64,000 nt of DNA from positions 1 to 64,000 of the forward strand of contig CAWHFY010000015.1 in the NCBI GenBank assembly GCA_963828755.1, given 5' to 3'. This DNA is from WHSW01 sp963828755. Its GTDB lineage: Bacteria > Actinomycetota > Thermoleophilia > Solirubrobacterales > 70-9. Within the stretch, counting starts at the first letter, position 1. Every line of letters begins with the position of its first letter. Position numbers and translations under genes: made by a program. The notes below the pieces were generated by a model, which was not told where the DNA came from, did not search any database, and worked only from the letters and a program-made list of their open reading frames with translations. This document shows, piece by piece, positions 45,348-53,502 of the stretch.

Positions 45348-46829
45348 TTGATCCTCGCGATCGACCAGGGAACGACCGGGACGACCTGCCTCGTCTTCGA
45401 CGGCGCCGGCGCGATCCGGGGCCGCGCTTACAGCGAGTTCGGCCAGCACTTCCCGCGCCCGGGATGGGTCGAGCACGACCCGAACGAGATCTGGGACGTG
45501 ACCCGGAGGGTCGCCGCGCACGCGCTCGCCGACGCGCAGGCCGACCCGGCGAGCCTCGACGCGGTCGGGATCACCAACCAGCGGGAGACCGTGGTCGCCT
45601 GGGACCCGGCGACCGGCGAGCCGGTGCATAACGCCCTCGTCTGGCAGGACCGGCGCACCGCCGCCCGCTGCGACGAGTTGCGCAGTGCCGGCCACGAGCA
45701 GCTGGTCCGCGACCGGACCGGACTCGTGATCGATCCCTATTTCTCCGCGACCAAGATCGAGTGGCTGCTCGAGAACGTCGAGGGAGCGCGCGACGCCGTG
45801 TTCGGGACGATCGACTCATGGCTCGTCTTCAAGCTCACCGGCCGCCACGCGACCGACCTCAGCAACGCCTCGCGGACGATGCTGTTCGACATCTCCAGGC
45901 GGCGCTGGGACCCGGAGCTGTGCGAGTTGCTCGGGGTCGACCCGGCCCGGCTGCCGGAGGTGCTGCCGTCGGCCGGCAGCTTCGGGACGACGACCGAGTT
46001 CGGCGGCGAGCTCGAGGTCGCCGGGATCGCCGGCGACCAGCAAGCGGCGCTGTTCGGCCAGGCCTGCACGAGGCCGGGGATGGCGAAGAACACCTACGGG
46101 ACCGGCAGCTTCGTCCTCCTCAACGCCGGCGAGCAGATGCCGCCGCCGAGCGAGGGGCTGCTGACCACGCTCGCCTGGGGGATCGAGGATCGGGTCACGT
46201 ACGCGCTCGAGGCGGCGGTCTTCGTCACCGGGGCCGCCGTGCAGTGGCTGCGCGATGGCCTGGGCCTGGTCGCCGAGGCCGCCGAGACCGAGGGCATGGC
46301 TGCCTCGCTGGACTCCAACGACGACGTGTACTTCGTTCCCGCGCTCACCGGGCTCGGGTCCCCGCACTGGGACCCGTACGCGCGCGGCGCGATCCTCGGC
46401 CTCACGCGCGGGACGACCCGAGCGCACCTGGCGCGGGCGGCGCTCGAGGGGATCGCCTACCAGACGGTCGACGCTGTTCGCGCCCAGGAACGGGTCGCCG
46501 GCGAGCAGCTCACCGAGCTGCGCGCGGACGGCGGCGCGGTCGCCAACCGCTGGCTCATGCAGTTTCAGGCCGACGTGCTCGGCGCCCCGGTGATCGTCCC
46601 GGCGATCGCGGAGACGACCGCGCTCGGCGCCGCCTACCTGGCCGGGATCGGCGCCGGCATCTGGAGCGAGCAGGAGGTCGGCGACATGTGGTCGCAGGCG
46701 GCCCGGTATGAGCCGCGGATGAGCGCGGACGAGCGCGAGCACCTGCTCGGACGCTGGGCCGAGGCGCTCGACCGGGCGAAGGGCTGGGCGCAACCGGGAC
46801 CCGTAACCGAAGCGCCGCCCGGGGGTTAG
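45348..46829 (+). CDS. glpK: Glycerol kinase
   Basis: FGGY-family kinase making sn-glycerol 3-phosphate from glycerol and ATP. Full length at 493 residues. Motifs: AIDQGTTGTTCLVFD (phosphate loop), GWVEHDPNEIW, NQRETVVAWD, WQDRRTAARC, IAGDQQAALFGQAC, NTYGTGSFVLLN, and the FGGY signature region LRADGGAVANRWLMQFQADV. It starts with TTG at 45348. The neighbour is an acyltransferase, consistent with feeding glycerol into phospholipid synthesis. Confidence 0.96.
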   Translation: MILAIDQGTTGTTCLVFDGAGAIRGRAYSEFGQHFPRPGWVEHDPNEIWDVTRRVAAHALADAQADPASLDAVGITNQRETVVAWDPATGEPVHNALVWQDRRTAARCDELRSAGHEQLVRDRTGLVIDPYFSATKIEWLLENVEGARDAVFGTIDSWLVFKLTGRHATDLSNASRTMLFDISRRRWDPELCELLGVDPARLPEVLPSAGSFGTTTEFGGELEVAGIAGDQQAALFGQACTRPGMAKNTYGTGSFVLLNAGEQMPPPSEGLLTTLAWGIEDRVTYALEAAVFVTGAAVQWLRDGLGLVAEAAETEGMAASLDSNDDVYFVPALTGLGSPHWDPYARGAILGLTRGTTRAHLARAALEGIAYQTVDAVRAQERVAGEQLTELRADGGAVANRWLMQFQADVLGAPVIVPAIAETTALGAAYLAGIGAGIWSEQEVGDMWSQAARYEPRMSADEREHLLGRWAEALDRAKGWAQPGPVTEAPPGG

Positions 46830-46857
46830 TGGCCCTGCCGGCCCGGCCGGCGACGGC

Positions 46858-47643
46858 ATGTCAGAGCTCAAGCCCCAGCGCTACAAGGACCCTCGCCCCG
46901 CGGAGCAGTTCCAGCCCGTGCACGAGTGGTCGCGCACCCACGACCCGACCTGGGTCTACCAGGCGGTCCGCGTGATCACCAGCTGGATCGCGCTGTTCAT
47001 CTACCGGACCAGGGCGATCTCGGTGCCCAACATCCCCGAGCGCGGTCCGGTGATCCTGGCCCCCAACCACTTCTCGAACATGGACCACTTCTTCGCCGGC
47101 GTCCACACCCGGCGGCGGATCCGGTTCATGGCCAAGTCGCAGCTGTTCGGCAAGAACCCGGTGCTCGACTACATCTACAAGTACGGCGGCGTGTTCCCGG
47201 TGCGGCGCGGCCACCACGACGACGAGGCCTTCATCACCGCGAACGCGATCCTCGACCGCGGCGGCTGCGTCCTCATGTACGCGGAGGGCGGGCGCTCGCG
47301 CACCGGCGAGCTCGGCGAGGCGAAGCCGGGCGTCGGGCGGCTGGCGCTCGAGTCAGGGGCACCGGTGATTCCGGTCGCGATCCACGGGTCGAAGGGCGTG
47401 CGGGCGTGGAAGCGGCTCACCTTCCCGAAGGTCACCGTCCAGTACGGCGAACCGATCACCTTCCCGATCGTCGCCGAGCCGACCCGCGAGCAGCAGCTCG
47501 AGGCAGCGCGCGAGACCTTCGAGCCCGTCAAGCAGATGTATTCGGCGCTCGAGCAGCAGGGCCGCAGCGGCGTCATCAAGGCGCTGCGCTCAGGGGCCGC
47601 CGACGCGGTCGCCGGCGCCTCGGCGACCCGCGCTCAGTCGTAG
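46858..47643 (+). CDS. 1-acyl-sn-glycerol-3-phosphate acyltransferase family (PlsC-like)
   Basis: 261-residue membrane-associated acyltransferase. The catalytic HX4D motif is NHFSNMD (His71, Asp76). The substrate motif AEGGRSRTGEL is present, as is VPVAIHGSKG-like block IPVAIHGSKGVRAW. One hydrophobic segment (ITSWIALFIYR) may contact the membrane. It follows glpK after about 28 bp on the same strand, so phosphatidic-acid synthesis is a reasonable role. Confidence 0.9.
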   Translation: MSELKPQRYKDPRPAEQFQPVHEWSRTHDPTWVYQAVRVITSWIALFIYRTRAISVPNIPERGPVILAPNHFSNMDHFFAGVHTRRRIRFMAKSQLFGKNPVLDYIYKYGGVFPVRRGHHDDEAFITANAILDRGGCVLMYAEGGRSRTGELGEAKPGVGRLALESGAPVIPVAIHGSKGVRAWKRLTFPKVTVQYGEPITFPIVAEPTREQQLEAARETFEPVKQMYSALEQQGRSGVIKALRSGAADAVAGASATRAQS

Positions 47644-47656
47644 CCTCAACGGCGGC

Positions 47657-48562
47657 CTACTCGTACCGGTCCTGGACCGTCTTCCAGTGCTCCGGGTCGT
47701 GACCCGGCAGGATCACGGCCTGCGGATACGTGCGGGCGAAGTGGTGGAGCTCGCGCATCGAGCGCCGCCAGTTGTGGCGGTCGAACGGGCGCGGGGGCTC
47801 GGGCGCATCGTCGAGCTGGCCGATCGTGTAGATCGCGTCACCGGCGATCACCAGATCGCGATCATGCAGGCGGCAGATCACCGACTGGTGGCCGGCGCTG
47901 TGGCCAGGCGTCGAGGCGAGCCGGACGCTGCCGTCGCCGAACAGGTCGAAGGTGCGGCCGAAGGTTGCGTAGGAGCTGACCTGGTCGGAGTCGTAGCTGA
48001 GCGTGCGGTAGTCGAAGGCGTAGTCGTAGTGGGCGGGGCGGTAGCCGCGCAGCAGCGGGCGGGAGTCGGTGGTGGCCGCGGTCCACTCGGCTTCGGTGAT
48101 CACGAAGGTGGCGCCCGGGAACTCCGACATCCCGGAGGCGTGGTCGACGTGCAGGTGGGTCATGACCACGAGCGGGATCGACTTCGGGTCGACCCCGCGA
48201 GCCCGCAGCTGGGCGAGCAGGTCCTTTCCGGGCTCGACCTCCGGCGACAGGATCCGGGTGACCAGCCGGCCGAGATTCTCGACCGGCGAGGCGGCGATCG
48301 ACGCGTGGAGGCCGGTGTCGACCACGAAGACGCCGGCGGTCGGATGGCGGACCAGATATGCGGGCACCGGCAGGACCGTCCGCTTCGACTTCGGCGTCCC
48401 GAGCCCGAGCATGCGCAGCGTCGGGAGGCTGGAGGCCTGCTCGATCGCGGCTCGCGGCTGGCGCACGGTGCCGGTCAGGATCGGCTCGACCACGACGGAG
48501 GCGCCCTGGGTGCCCCCTGGAAGTGGTCCGTCGAGCGGTTTCGTGTCGGCCCGAACCTTCAT
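47657..48562 (-). CDS. Metallo-beta-lactamase-fold hydrolase (AHL lactonase-like)
   Basis: 301-residue zinc hydrolase. The metal motif is HLHVDH (His136, His138, Asp140, His141). Further ligands lie in TPGHSAGHQSV and VIAGDAIYTI, and LPGHDPEHW closes the site. The overall pattern (PVPAYLVRHPTAGVFVVDTG, EFPGATFVITEAEW) is close to N-acyl-homoserine-lactone lactonases, so quorum-signal degradation is possible, though the family acts on many esters and lactones. ATG 48562 is divergent from the SDR gene by 36 bp. Confidence 0.85.
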   Translation of the reverse strand: MKVRADTKPLDGPLPGGTQGASVVVEPILTGTVRQPRAAIEQASSLPTLRMLGLGTPKSKRTVLPVPAYLVRHPTAGVFVVDTGLHASIAASPVENLGRLVTRILSPEVEPGKDLLAQLRARGVDPKSIPLVVMTHLHVDHASGMSEFPGATFVITEAEWTAATTDSRPLLRGYRPAHYDYAFDYRTLSYDSDQVSSYATFGRTFDLFGDGSVRLASTPGHSAGHQSVICRLHDRDLVIAGDAIYTIGQLDDAPEPPRPFDRHNWRRSMRELHHFARTYPQAVILPGHDPEHWKTVQDRYE

Positions 48563-48598
48563 CGCGCCGCCACTGTAGACGTATAGCCTGCCTGCTCC

Positions 48599-49459
48599 AT
48601 GGCGACCGAGGCCTCGCGAATCTTTGCGCCCGGACTGCTCCAGGGCCGGGTCTGCGTGGTCTCCGGCGCCGGCTCGGGCCTCGGCCGCGAGACGGCCCTC
48701 GAGCTTGCCCGGCTCGGCGCGACGGTGATCGGCTGCGGCCGCCGGCTGGAGCCGCTCGAGGAGACGGCGGCGGCGATCGAACCGCTCGCAGGCGATGCCG
48801 AGGCGGTTGCGATGGACATCCGCGACGAGGAGGCGGTCGATTCGCTCTTCGACGGGGTGGTCGAGCGCCACGGCCGGGTCGACGTGCTGGTCAACAATGC
48901 GGGCGGGCAATTCCTGAGCCCCGCTGAGGCGATCTCGCCGAAGGGCTTCAGGACCGTGATCGAGCTCAATGTGCTCGGCACCTGGCTGATGACCCACGCG
49001 GCGGCGACCAAGGCGTTCATCCCCCAGGAGTCGGGGAAGGTCCTGAGCGTCACCCTGTCGCCGCACAACGGGATGCCCGGGATGGTCCATTCGGGCGCCG
49101 CCAGGGCGGCGGTCGAGAACATGATGCGGACGCTCGCGGTTGAGTGGGCGCGGTTCGGGATCCGCACCTGCGCGATCGCCGCTGGCCAGTTCGACACCGA
49201 GACGCTGCGCACCAAGTACCCGCCCGAGGTGGTCGAGGCGGTGCCCGCGACGGTGCCCCTGCAGCGGCTTGGCACCGAGGAGGAGATGGCCTGGCTGGTC
49301 GCCTACCTGGCGTCGCCCGCCGGCGACTTCTTCTCGGGCACGACGATCACGATCGACGGCGCGCGCGACAACTGGTTCGGCGCGTGGCCACCCGGCGTCT
49401 ACGGCTCGCGCGATCAGCCGCCGGCCGAGGAACGGCGCCCGAAGGATTCACAAACCTGA
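48599..49459 (+). CDS. SDR oxidoreductase, trans-2-enoyl-CoA reductase-like
   Basis: 286-residue Rossmann protein with the cofactor motif SGAGSGLGRETALELA and NNAGGQFLSP. At the place of the usual YxxxK the sequence reads MVHSGAARAAVENM: His and Arg occupy the Tyr and Lys positions. The HSGAAR block is recalled from peroxisomal trans-2-enoyl-CoA reductase (PECR) and related citronellyl-CoA-type SDRs, so an acyl-CoA substrate is suggested. C-terminal residues (DNWFGAWPPGVYGSRDQPP) form an extension. The P450 gene follows after 100 bp. Confidence 0.85.
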   Translation: MATEASRIFAPGLLQGRVCVVSGAGSGLGRETALELARLGATVIGCGRRLEPLEETAAAIEPLAGDAEAVAMDIRDEEAVDSLFDGVVERHGRVDVLVNNAGGQFLSPAEAISPKGFRTVIELNVLGTWLMTHAAATKAFIPQESGKVLSVTLSPHNGMPGMVHSGAARAAVENMMRTLAVEWARFGIRTCAIAAGQFDTETLRTKYPPEVVEAVPATVPLQRLGTEEEMAWLVAYLASPAGDFFSGTTITIDGARDNWFGAWPPGVYGSRDQPPAEERRPKDSQT

Positions 49460-49559
49460 CGCGGAGGCTTGCGCCGGGTGAACGCAGGGACCGGGCTTCC
49501 GACGACGCCCCGGGCCTGATTAGCTGCCTGGTACACCCGGCGACTGAGAGGGGTTCGAG

Positions 49560-50816
49560 ATGTCCGAGAGCGCGGTGGAGCGAGACGAGCAGGCCCAGGA
49601 GCCCCTGGACGAGGTTCTGGTCGCAGAGCGCGAGCGCTGGCTCGACGGACCTCCGCAGGAATTGTTCAAGCGGATGCGCTCCGAGTGCCCGGTGCACTGG
49701 ACCCCGGAGATCACCGAGTACCCCGAGGAGGACGGCTTCTGGTCGGTCACCCTCGCCGACGACGTCCACGCGGTCAGCCGCGACTGGAAGACGTACTCGT
49801 CGGAGCGGGGTGGGATCACCGCGCTGACCAACGCGATCATGCCGCTCGAGCTGATCCAGGCGATGTTCATCGGCATGGACCCGCCCAAGCACGACCGGCT
49901 CAAGGCCCTGTTCCAGCGCGGCTTCACGCCGAAACGGATCGCCGAGCACGAGGACGCGATCCGCGAGATCACGATCGAGGTGCTCGACCGGCTCGAGGGC
50001 CGCGACGAATGCGACCTCGTCTCGGACGTCGCGCAGCCGGTCGTCGCCAGGGTGATCGGCAGCTTCATGGGCCTGCCGCCCGAGGACGACATCGTCTGGG
50101 CGCGGCTGATGAACAACACGCTCGGCGCCGGCGAGCGCGAAGGCCCCGAGGACGCCGAGCTGATCATGCAGGAGGACGTGCCGGAGATCTTCGAGCGTTG
50201 CCGGAAGCTCATCGAGGAGCGGCGCGAGACCCCGACCGACGACCTGACCAGCGTCCTGGTGCACGCCGAGGTCGACGGCGAGAAGCTCGAGGAGCATGAG
50301 ATCGTGATGGGCTTCTTCCTGTTGATGGCGGCGGGCAACGACTCGACCAAGGCGACCTTCTGCTCCGGTATGCGGGCGCTGCTCGAGAACCCCGAGGAGC
50401 GCGCCAAGGTGATCGCCGACCCGAGCCTGATCTCGAGCACGGTCGAGGAGTCGCTGCGGATGTTCCCGGCGTTCGCCCACTTCCGCCGCACCGCGACCGA
50501 GGACGTCGAGCTCAACGGGGCCGAGATCTCCGAGGGCGACAAGGTGGTCATGTGGTACGTGTCGTCGAACCGCGACGAGTCGCGGTACGAGGATCCGGAC
50601 CACTTCGACGTCGAGCGCAATCCCGAGCACCAGGCGTTCGGCGCCGGCGGGCGGCATTTCTGCCTCGGCGCGGCGCTGGCCCGGCTCGAGCTCAACGTGC
50701 TCTTCGAGGAGACCCTGAAGCGCTACCCGCGGATGGAGTTCGCCGGCGAGCCGGAGTACGCGGTCTCGCCGTTCATCAACCAGCTGCGGACCCTGCCGGT
50801 CAAGCTCGCGCCGTAG
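49560..50816 (+). CDS. Cytochrome P450
   Basis: 418-residue soluble bacterial P450 monooxygenase. The haem-binding loop FGAGGRHFCLG is at 360-370, with Cys368 as ligand. The I-helix proton-relay motif reads AAGNDSTK, with Asn where Ala/Gly-x-D often lies. The ExxR pair is in VEESLRMFPAF, followed by HFRRTATEDVEL. The sequence type resembles CYP families that hydroxylate sterols or terpenoids (NNTLGAGEREGPE, GMDPPKHDRLKALFQRGFTP), but the substrate cannot be named. No ferredoxin gene is adjacent. Confidence 0.94.
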   Translation: MSESAVERDEQAQEPLDEVLVAERERWLDGPPQELFKRMRSECPVHWTPEITEYPEEDGFWSVTLADDVHAVSRDWKTYSSERGGITALTNAIMPLELIQAMFIGMDPPKHDRLKALFQRGFTPKRIAEHEDAIREITIEVLDRLEGRDECDLVSDVAQPVVARVIGSFMGLPPEDDIVWARLMNNTLGAGEREGPEDAELIMQEDVPEIFERCRKLIEERRETPTDDLTSVLVHAEVDGEKLEEHEIVMGFFLLMAAGNDSTKATFCSGMRALLENPEERAKVIADPSLISSTVEESLRMFPAFAHFRRTATEDVELNGAEISEGDKVVMWYVSSNRDESRYEDPDHFDVERNPEHQAFGAGGRHFCLGAALARLELNVLFEETLKRYPRMEFAGEPEYAVSPFINQLRTLPVKLAP

Positions 50817-50891
50817 CGCTGCCTCGGCGGGCGCGGCGCGGTCCGCGCGGTTGTCGGCACACCGTCGGCGCATTCGCAGCGCCACCCGCGC

Positions 50892-51878
50892 GTGGCTGGG
50901 TGGGAAGGTGGCGGCGTGGAGGCCGAGCGTTACATCAGCGTCGATAGGCGACGCGAACGTAACGCTCGGCCCCGGAACCGAGCGATCGCCGAGCTGGCTG
51001 AGCGCCAGCATGGCGTGGTCTCGCGCGATCAGCTGCGCGCCGCCGGCTTCAGCGATCCGGCGATCGATCGCCGGGTCCGGTGCTGGCACCTGCGCCCGGT
51101 GTTCGCCGGCGTGTTCGCGGTCGGTCGCATCCAGTTGAGCTGGCGCGGGCGCGCCCTCGCTGCCGCACTTGCATCGGGCGAGGGAGCCGTGCTGAGCCAT
51201 CGGACGGCGTCGGCGGTCTGGGACTTGCTGGAGTGGAACGGCGCCGTTGACGTCACGGTGGCCGTCCAGCGACGACCGAAGCGCGGCCTCGTGCTGCACC
51301 GCGGCCGCCTCCCCGAGGATGAGATCACGATCAACGGAGTGCTCCCGGTGACCACGGTGGCCCGCACCCTGTTGGATCTCGCGGCGGTGGTTTCCGTGCC
51401 CCGGTTGGCGCAGGCGGTCTCGGTCGCCGAGGAGCGGCGATTGGCGGACAACCCCTCGTTGCCTGACCTGATGAGGCGCTACCACGGTCGGCGCGGCCAA
51501 GCGCGGCTGCGTGCCGTGCTCGAGCGCCATCGGATCGGCGACGACATCGCCTGGAGCGAGCTCGAGCTGCGCTTTCTGGAGTTCTGCGACCGCCACGGCT
51601 TGCCGCGTCCGCGGTGCAACGCCGCGGTCGAGACATCGGCGGGCACGCTGATCGTCGACTGCTTGTGGCCCGAGGCGGGGCTGGTGGTCGAGCTCGACAG
51701 TCGGGCGCATCACGCCGACTGGGAGGCGGCCGAGCGGGACCGCGCCCGCGATTCGGCCCTGATTGCCGTTGGGCTGCGACCCACCCGGGTTACCTGGCGC
51801 CGGCTGCACCGCGAGCCCACGGCCCTGGCCTCCGAGCTGCGCCGGGGTATGGGTCGAGCGTTACATCAGCGTCGATAG
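50892..51878 (+). CDS. AbiEi-type winged helix + DUF559 (Vsr-like) endonuclease-fold protein
   Basis: About 320 residues. The N-terminal domain (RAIAELAERQHGVVSRDQLR, AAGFSDPAIDRRVRCWHLRP, VFAGVFAVG) is the winged helix found in AbiEi-like antitoxins. The C-terminal domain (VDCLWPEAGLVVELDSRAHH, then RDRARDSALIAVGLRPTRVT) is the DUF559/Vsr-type PD-(D/E)xK fold with candidate catalytic Asp, Glu and His. The start is uncertain: GTG 50892 or GTG 50916. An identical 47-bp hairpin repeat encodes residues just after the start (ERYISVDRRRERNAR) and, read in another frame, supplies the C-terminus ALHQRR and the TAG stop. This points to a self-contained repeat-bounded unit, perhaps mobile. Confidence 0.75.
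   Translation: MAGWEGGGVEAERYISVDRRRERNARPRNRAIAELAERQHGVVSRDQLRAAGFSDPAIDRRVRCWHLRPVFAGVFAVGRIQLSWRGRALAAALASGEGAVLSHRTASAVWDLLEWNGAVDVTVAVQRRPKRGLVLHRGRLPEDEITINGVLPVTTVARTLLDLAAVVSVPRLAQAVSVAEERRLADNPSLPDLMRRYHGRRGQARLRAVLERHRIGDDIAWSELELRFLEFCDRHGLPRPRCNAAVETSAGTLIVDCLWPEAGLVVELDSRAHHADWEAAERDRARDSALIAVGLRPTRVTWRRLHREPTALASELRRGMGRALHQRR
50921..50971. repeat. Hairpin repeat, copy 1 (5' end of the DUF559 unit)
   Basis: GGCCGAGCGTTAC at 50921-50933 pairs with GTAACGCTCGGCC at 50959-50971, a perfect 13-bp stem. Inside it GCGTCG pairs with CGACGC. The 47 bases 50924-50970 are identical to 51855-51901, in the same orientation. The repeat lies within the N-terminal coding region of the DUF559 gene. 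Confidence 0.9.
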
Positions 51879-51901
51879 GCGACGCGAACGTAACGCTCGG
51901 C
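51855..51901. repeat. Hairpin repeat, copy 2 (3' end of the DUF559 unit)
   Basis: An exact 47-bp direct copy of 50924-50970, 931 bp downstream. It has the same internal inverted repeats (GAGCGTTAC/GTAACGCTC and GCGTCG/CGACGC) and contains the stop codon of the DUF559 gene. It also lies 16 bp from the end of the convergent acyl-CoA dehydrogenase gene, so it may work as a terminator. Confidence 0.9.
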
Positions 51902-51916
51902 GCGCACCCGGCCTGA

Positions 51917-53083
51917 CTACCGCGTCATCGTCCGCGCGATCACGAGGCGCTGGATCTCGTTCGTGCCCTCGTAGATCTGGGTGATCTTGGCGTCGCGCAT
52001 CATGCGCTCGACCGGGTACTCGTTGACGTAGCCGTAGCCGCCGAGCACCTGAACAGCCTCGGTGGTCACAGCCATCGCCGTGTCGGACGCAATCAGCTTC
52101 GCCATGGCCGAGTACTTGCCCATGTCCTTCGCCCCGGCGTCGACCTTCGACGCCGCCCGGTACAGCAGCTCGCGCGCGGCCGCTGTGCGGGACTCCATGT
52201 CGGCGAGCTTGAACTGGATTCCCTGAAAGGAGGCGATCGGCTTGCCGAATTGCCGGCGCTCCTTCGCGTAGTTCGCGGCGTAGTCGGTCGCCCCCTGGGC
52301 GAGCCCGACGGCCTGGGCCGCGACCCCGAGCCGGGAGCGGTCGAGGGTCGCCATTGCCACCTTGAAGCCGCCGTTCTCCTGGCCGATCAGGTTCTCGGCG
52401 GGGACGCGGACGTTGTCGAAGATCGGCTGGCCGGTCGGGGAGCCCTTGATCCCCATCTTCTTCTCGAGCTTGCCGACGCTGAACCCGGGCCGGTCGGCCT
52501 CCACCACGAACGCCGAGATCCCCGCCGAGTGGCCCTGGTCCGGGTCGGTGACCGCGAAGCAGATGTAGAAGTCGGCGACCCCGAGGTTGGTGATCCAGTT
52601 CTTGGTCCCGTCGATCACCCACTCGTCGCCGTCGCGGACCGCCTTGGTCCGCATCCCGCCCGGGTCCGAGCCCGCGTCTGGCTCGGAGAGCGCGAACGCC
52701 GGCGACCACTCGCCCGAGGCGCACTTAGGCAGGAAGCGCTGCTTCTGCTCGTCGGTGCCGAACAGGTTCAACGGGAGGGTCCCGAGCTCCTGGATCATCA
52801 GGATCAGGGCGCTCGAGGCGCACGCCTTCGCAACCTCCTCGATCGCGATGCTGAGCATCAGCGTCCCGGTCCCGGTGCCGCCGTACTCCTCGGAGAACGG
52901 CAGGCCCATGAGGTCGTGGGAGGCGAACAGCTCGCGGACGTCGCGCGGGTACTCGGCCTTCTCGTCGATCTCCTGGGCGCGCGGGGCGACCTTCTCGACG
53001 ACCATCTTGCGGATCGTCTCGCGGAAGTCCTCGAACTCCTCGGGGATGTCATAGGCGGGCTGGACGCGGGTTTCGGTGCTCAT
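51917..53083 (-). CDS. Acyl-CoA dehydrogenase
   Basis: 388-residue FAD enzyme catalysing the first step of acyl-CoA beta-oxidation. FAD and substrate blocks: FALSEPDAGSDPGGMRTKA, WITNLGVADFYICFA, ERRQFGKPIASFQGIQFKLA, and QVLGGYGYVNEYPVERMMRD. The catalytic Glu is in IYEGTNEIQRLVIARTMTR, the short-chain-type position. The start at 53083 gives MSTETRVQPAYDIPEEFEDF. Its electron acceptor (ETF) is not in the window. Confidence 0.94.
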   Translation of the reverse strand: MSTETRVQPAYDIPEEFEDFRETIRKMVVEKVAPRAQEIDEKAEYPRDVRELFASHDLMGLPFSEEYGGTGTGTLMLSIAIEEVAKACASSALILMIQELGTLPLNLFGTDEQKQRFLPKCASGEWSPAFALSEPDAGSDPGGMRTKAVRDGDEWVIDGTKNWITNLGVADFYICFAVTDPDQGHSAGISAFVVEADRPGFSVGKLEKKMGIKGSPTGQPIFDNVRVPAENLIGQENGGFKVAMATLDRSRLGVAAQAVGLAQGATDYAANYAKERRQFGKPIASFQGIQFKLADMESRTAAARELLYRAASKVDAGAKDMGKYSAMAKLIASDTAMAVTTEAVQVLGGYGYVNEYPVERMMRDAKITQIYEGTNEIQRLVIARTMTR

Positions 53084-53127
53084 CGCCAGGCAGGCTAGAC
53101 CGTGAGCGCGCTCGTAGGATGGGCGCG

Positions 53128-53502
53128 ATGAGCGAACCCGCACCGCGTGTCCTTCACGACGCCGACCGCGAGCCGTTCACGACGCTCGACGGCTCGGTCG
53201 TCCGCGAGCTCGCGCAGGTCGCCGACGGCGCCGCCGCCCAGTCGCTCGCCGAGGCGACCGTGCCGCCGGGCGGTGAGACCACCGAGCACCTGCACCGGAC
53301 CTCGGAGGAGATCTATCGGTTCGTCTCTGGCAGCGGCCGGATCCGAGTCGGTGGGGCGGAGGCCGAGGTCGTCGCCGGCGACACGGTGGTGATCGCGCCC
53401 GGCACCGCGCACAAGCTCTGGAACACCGGCGACGACCCGCTTGTGCTGCTCTGCTGCTGCTCGCCGCCCTACGCGGACGCTGACACGGAGCTGCTCGAGT
53501 AG
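53128..53502 (+). CDS. Cupin-domain protein
   Basis: 124-residue single-domain cupin. The first cupin motif is PPGGETTEHLHRTSEEIYRF, which carries His-x-His and Glu ligands; the second is GDTVVIAPGTAHKLWN, with the last His. A metal ion is likely bound. The second in-frame ATG (53128) is favoured, but 53119 is possible. It overlaps the convergent MFS gene at the 3' end. Function is open; such cupins can be dioxygenases, isomerases or sensors. Confidence 0.85.
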   Translation: MSEPAPRVLHDADREPFTTLDGSVVRELAQVADGAAAQSLAEATVPPGGETTEHLHRTSEEIYRFVSGSGRIRVGGAEAEVVAGDTVVIAPGTAHKLWNTGDDPLVLLCCCSPPYADADTELLE

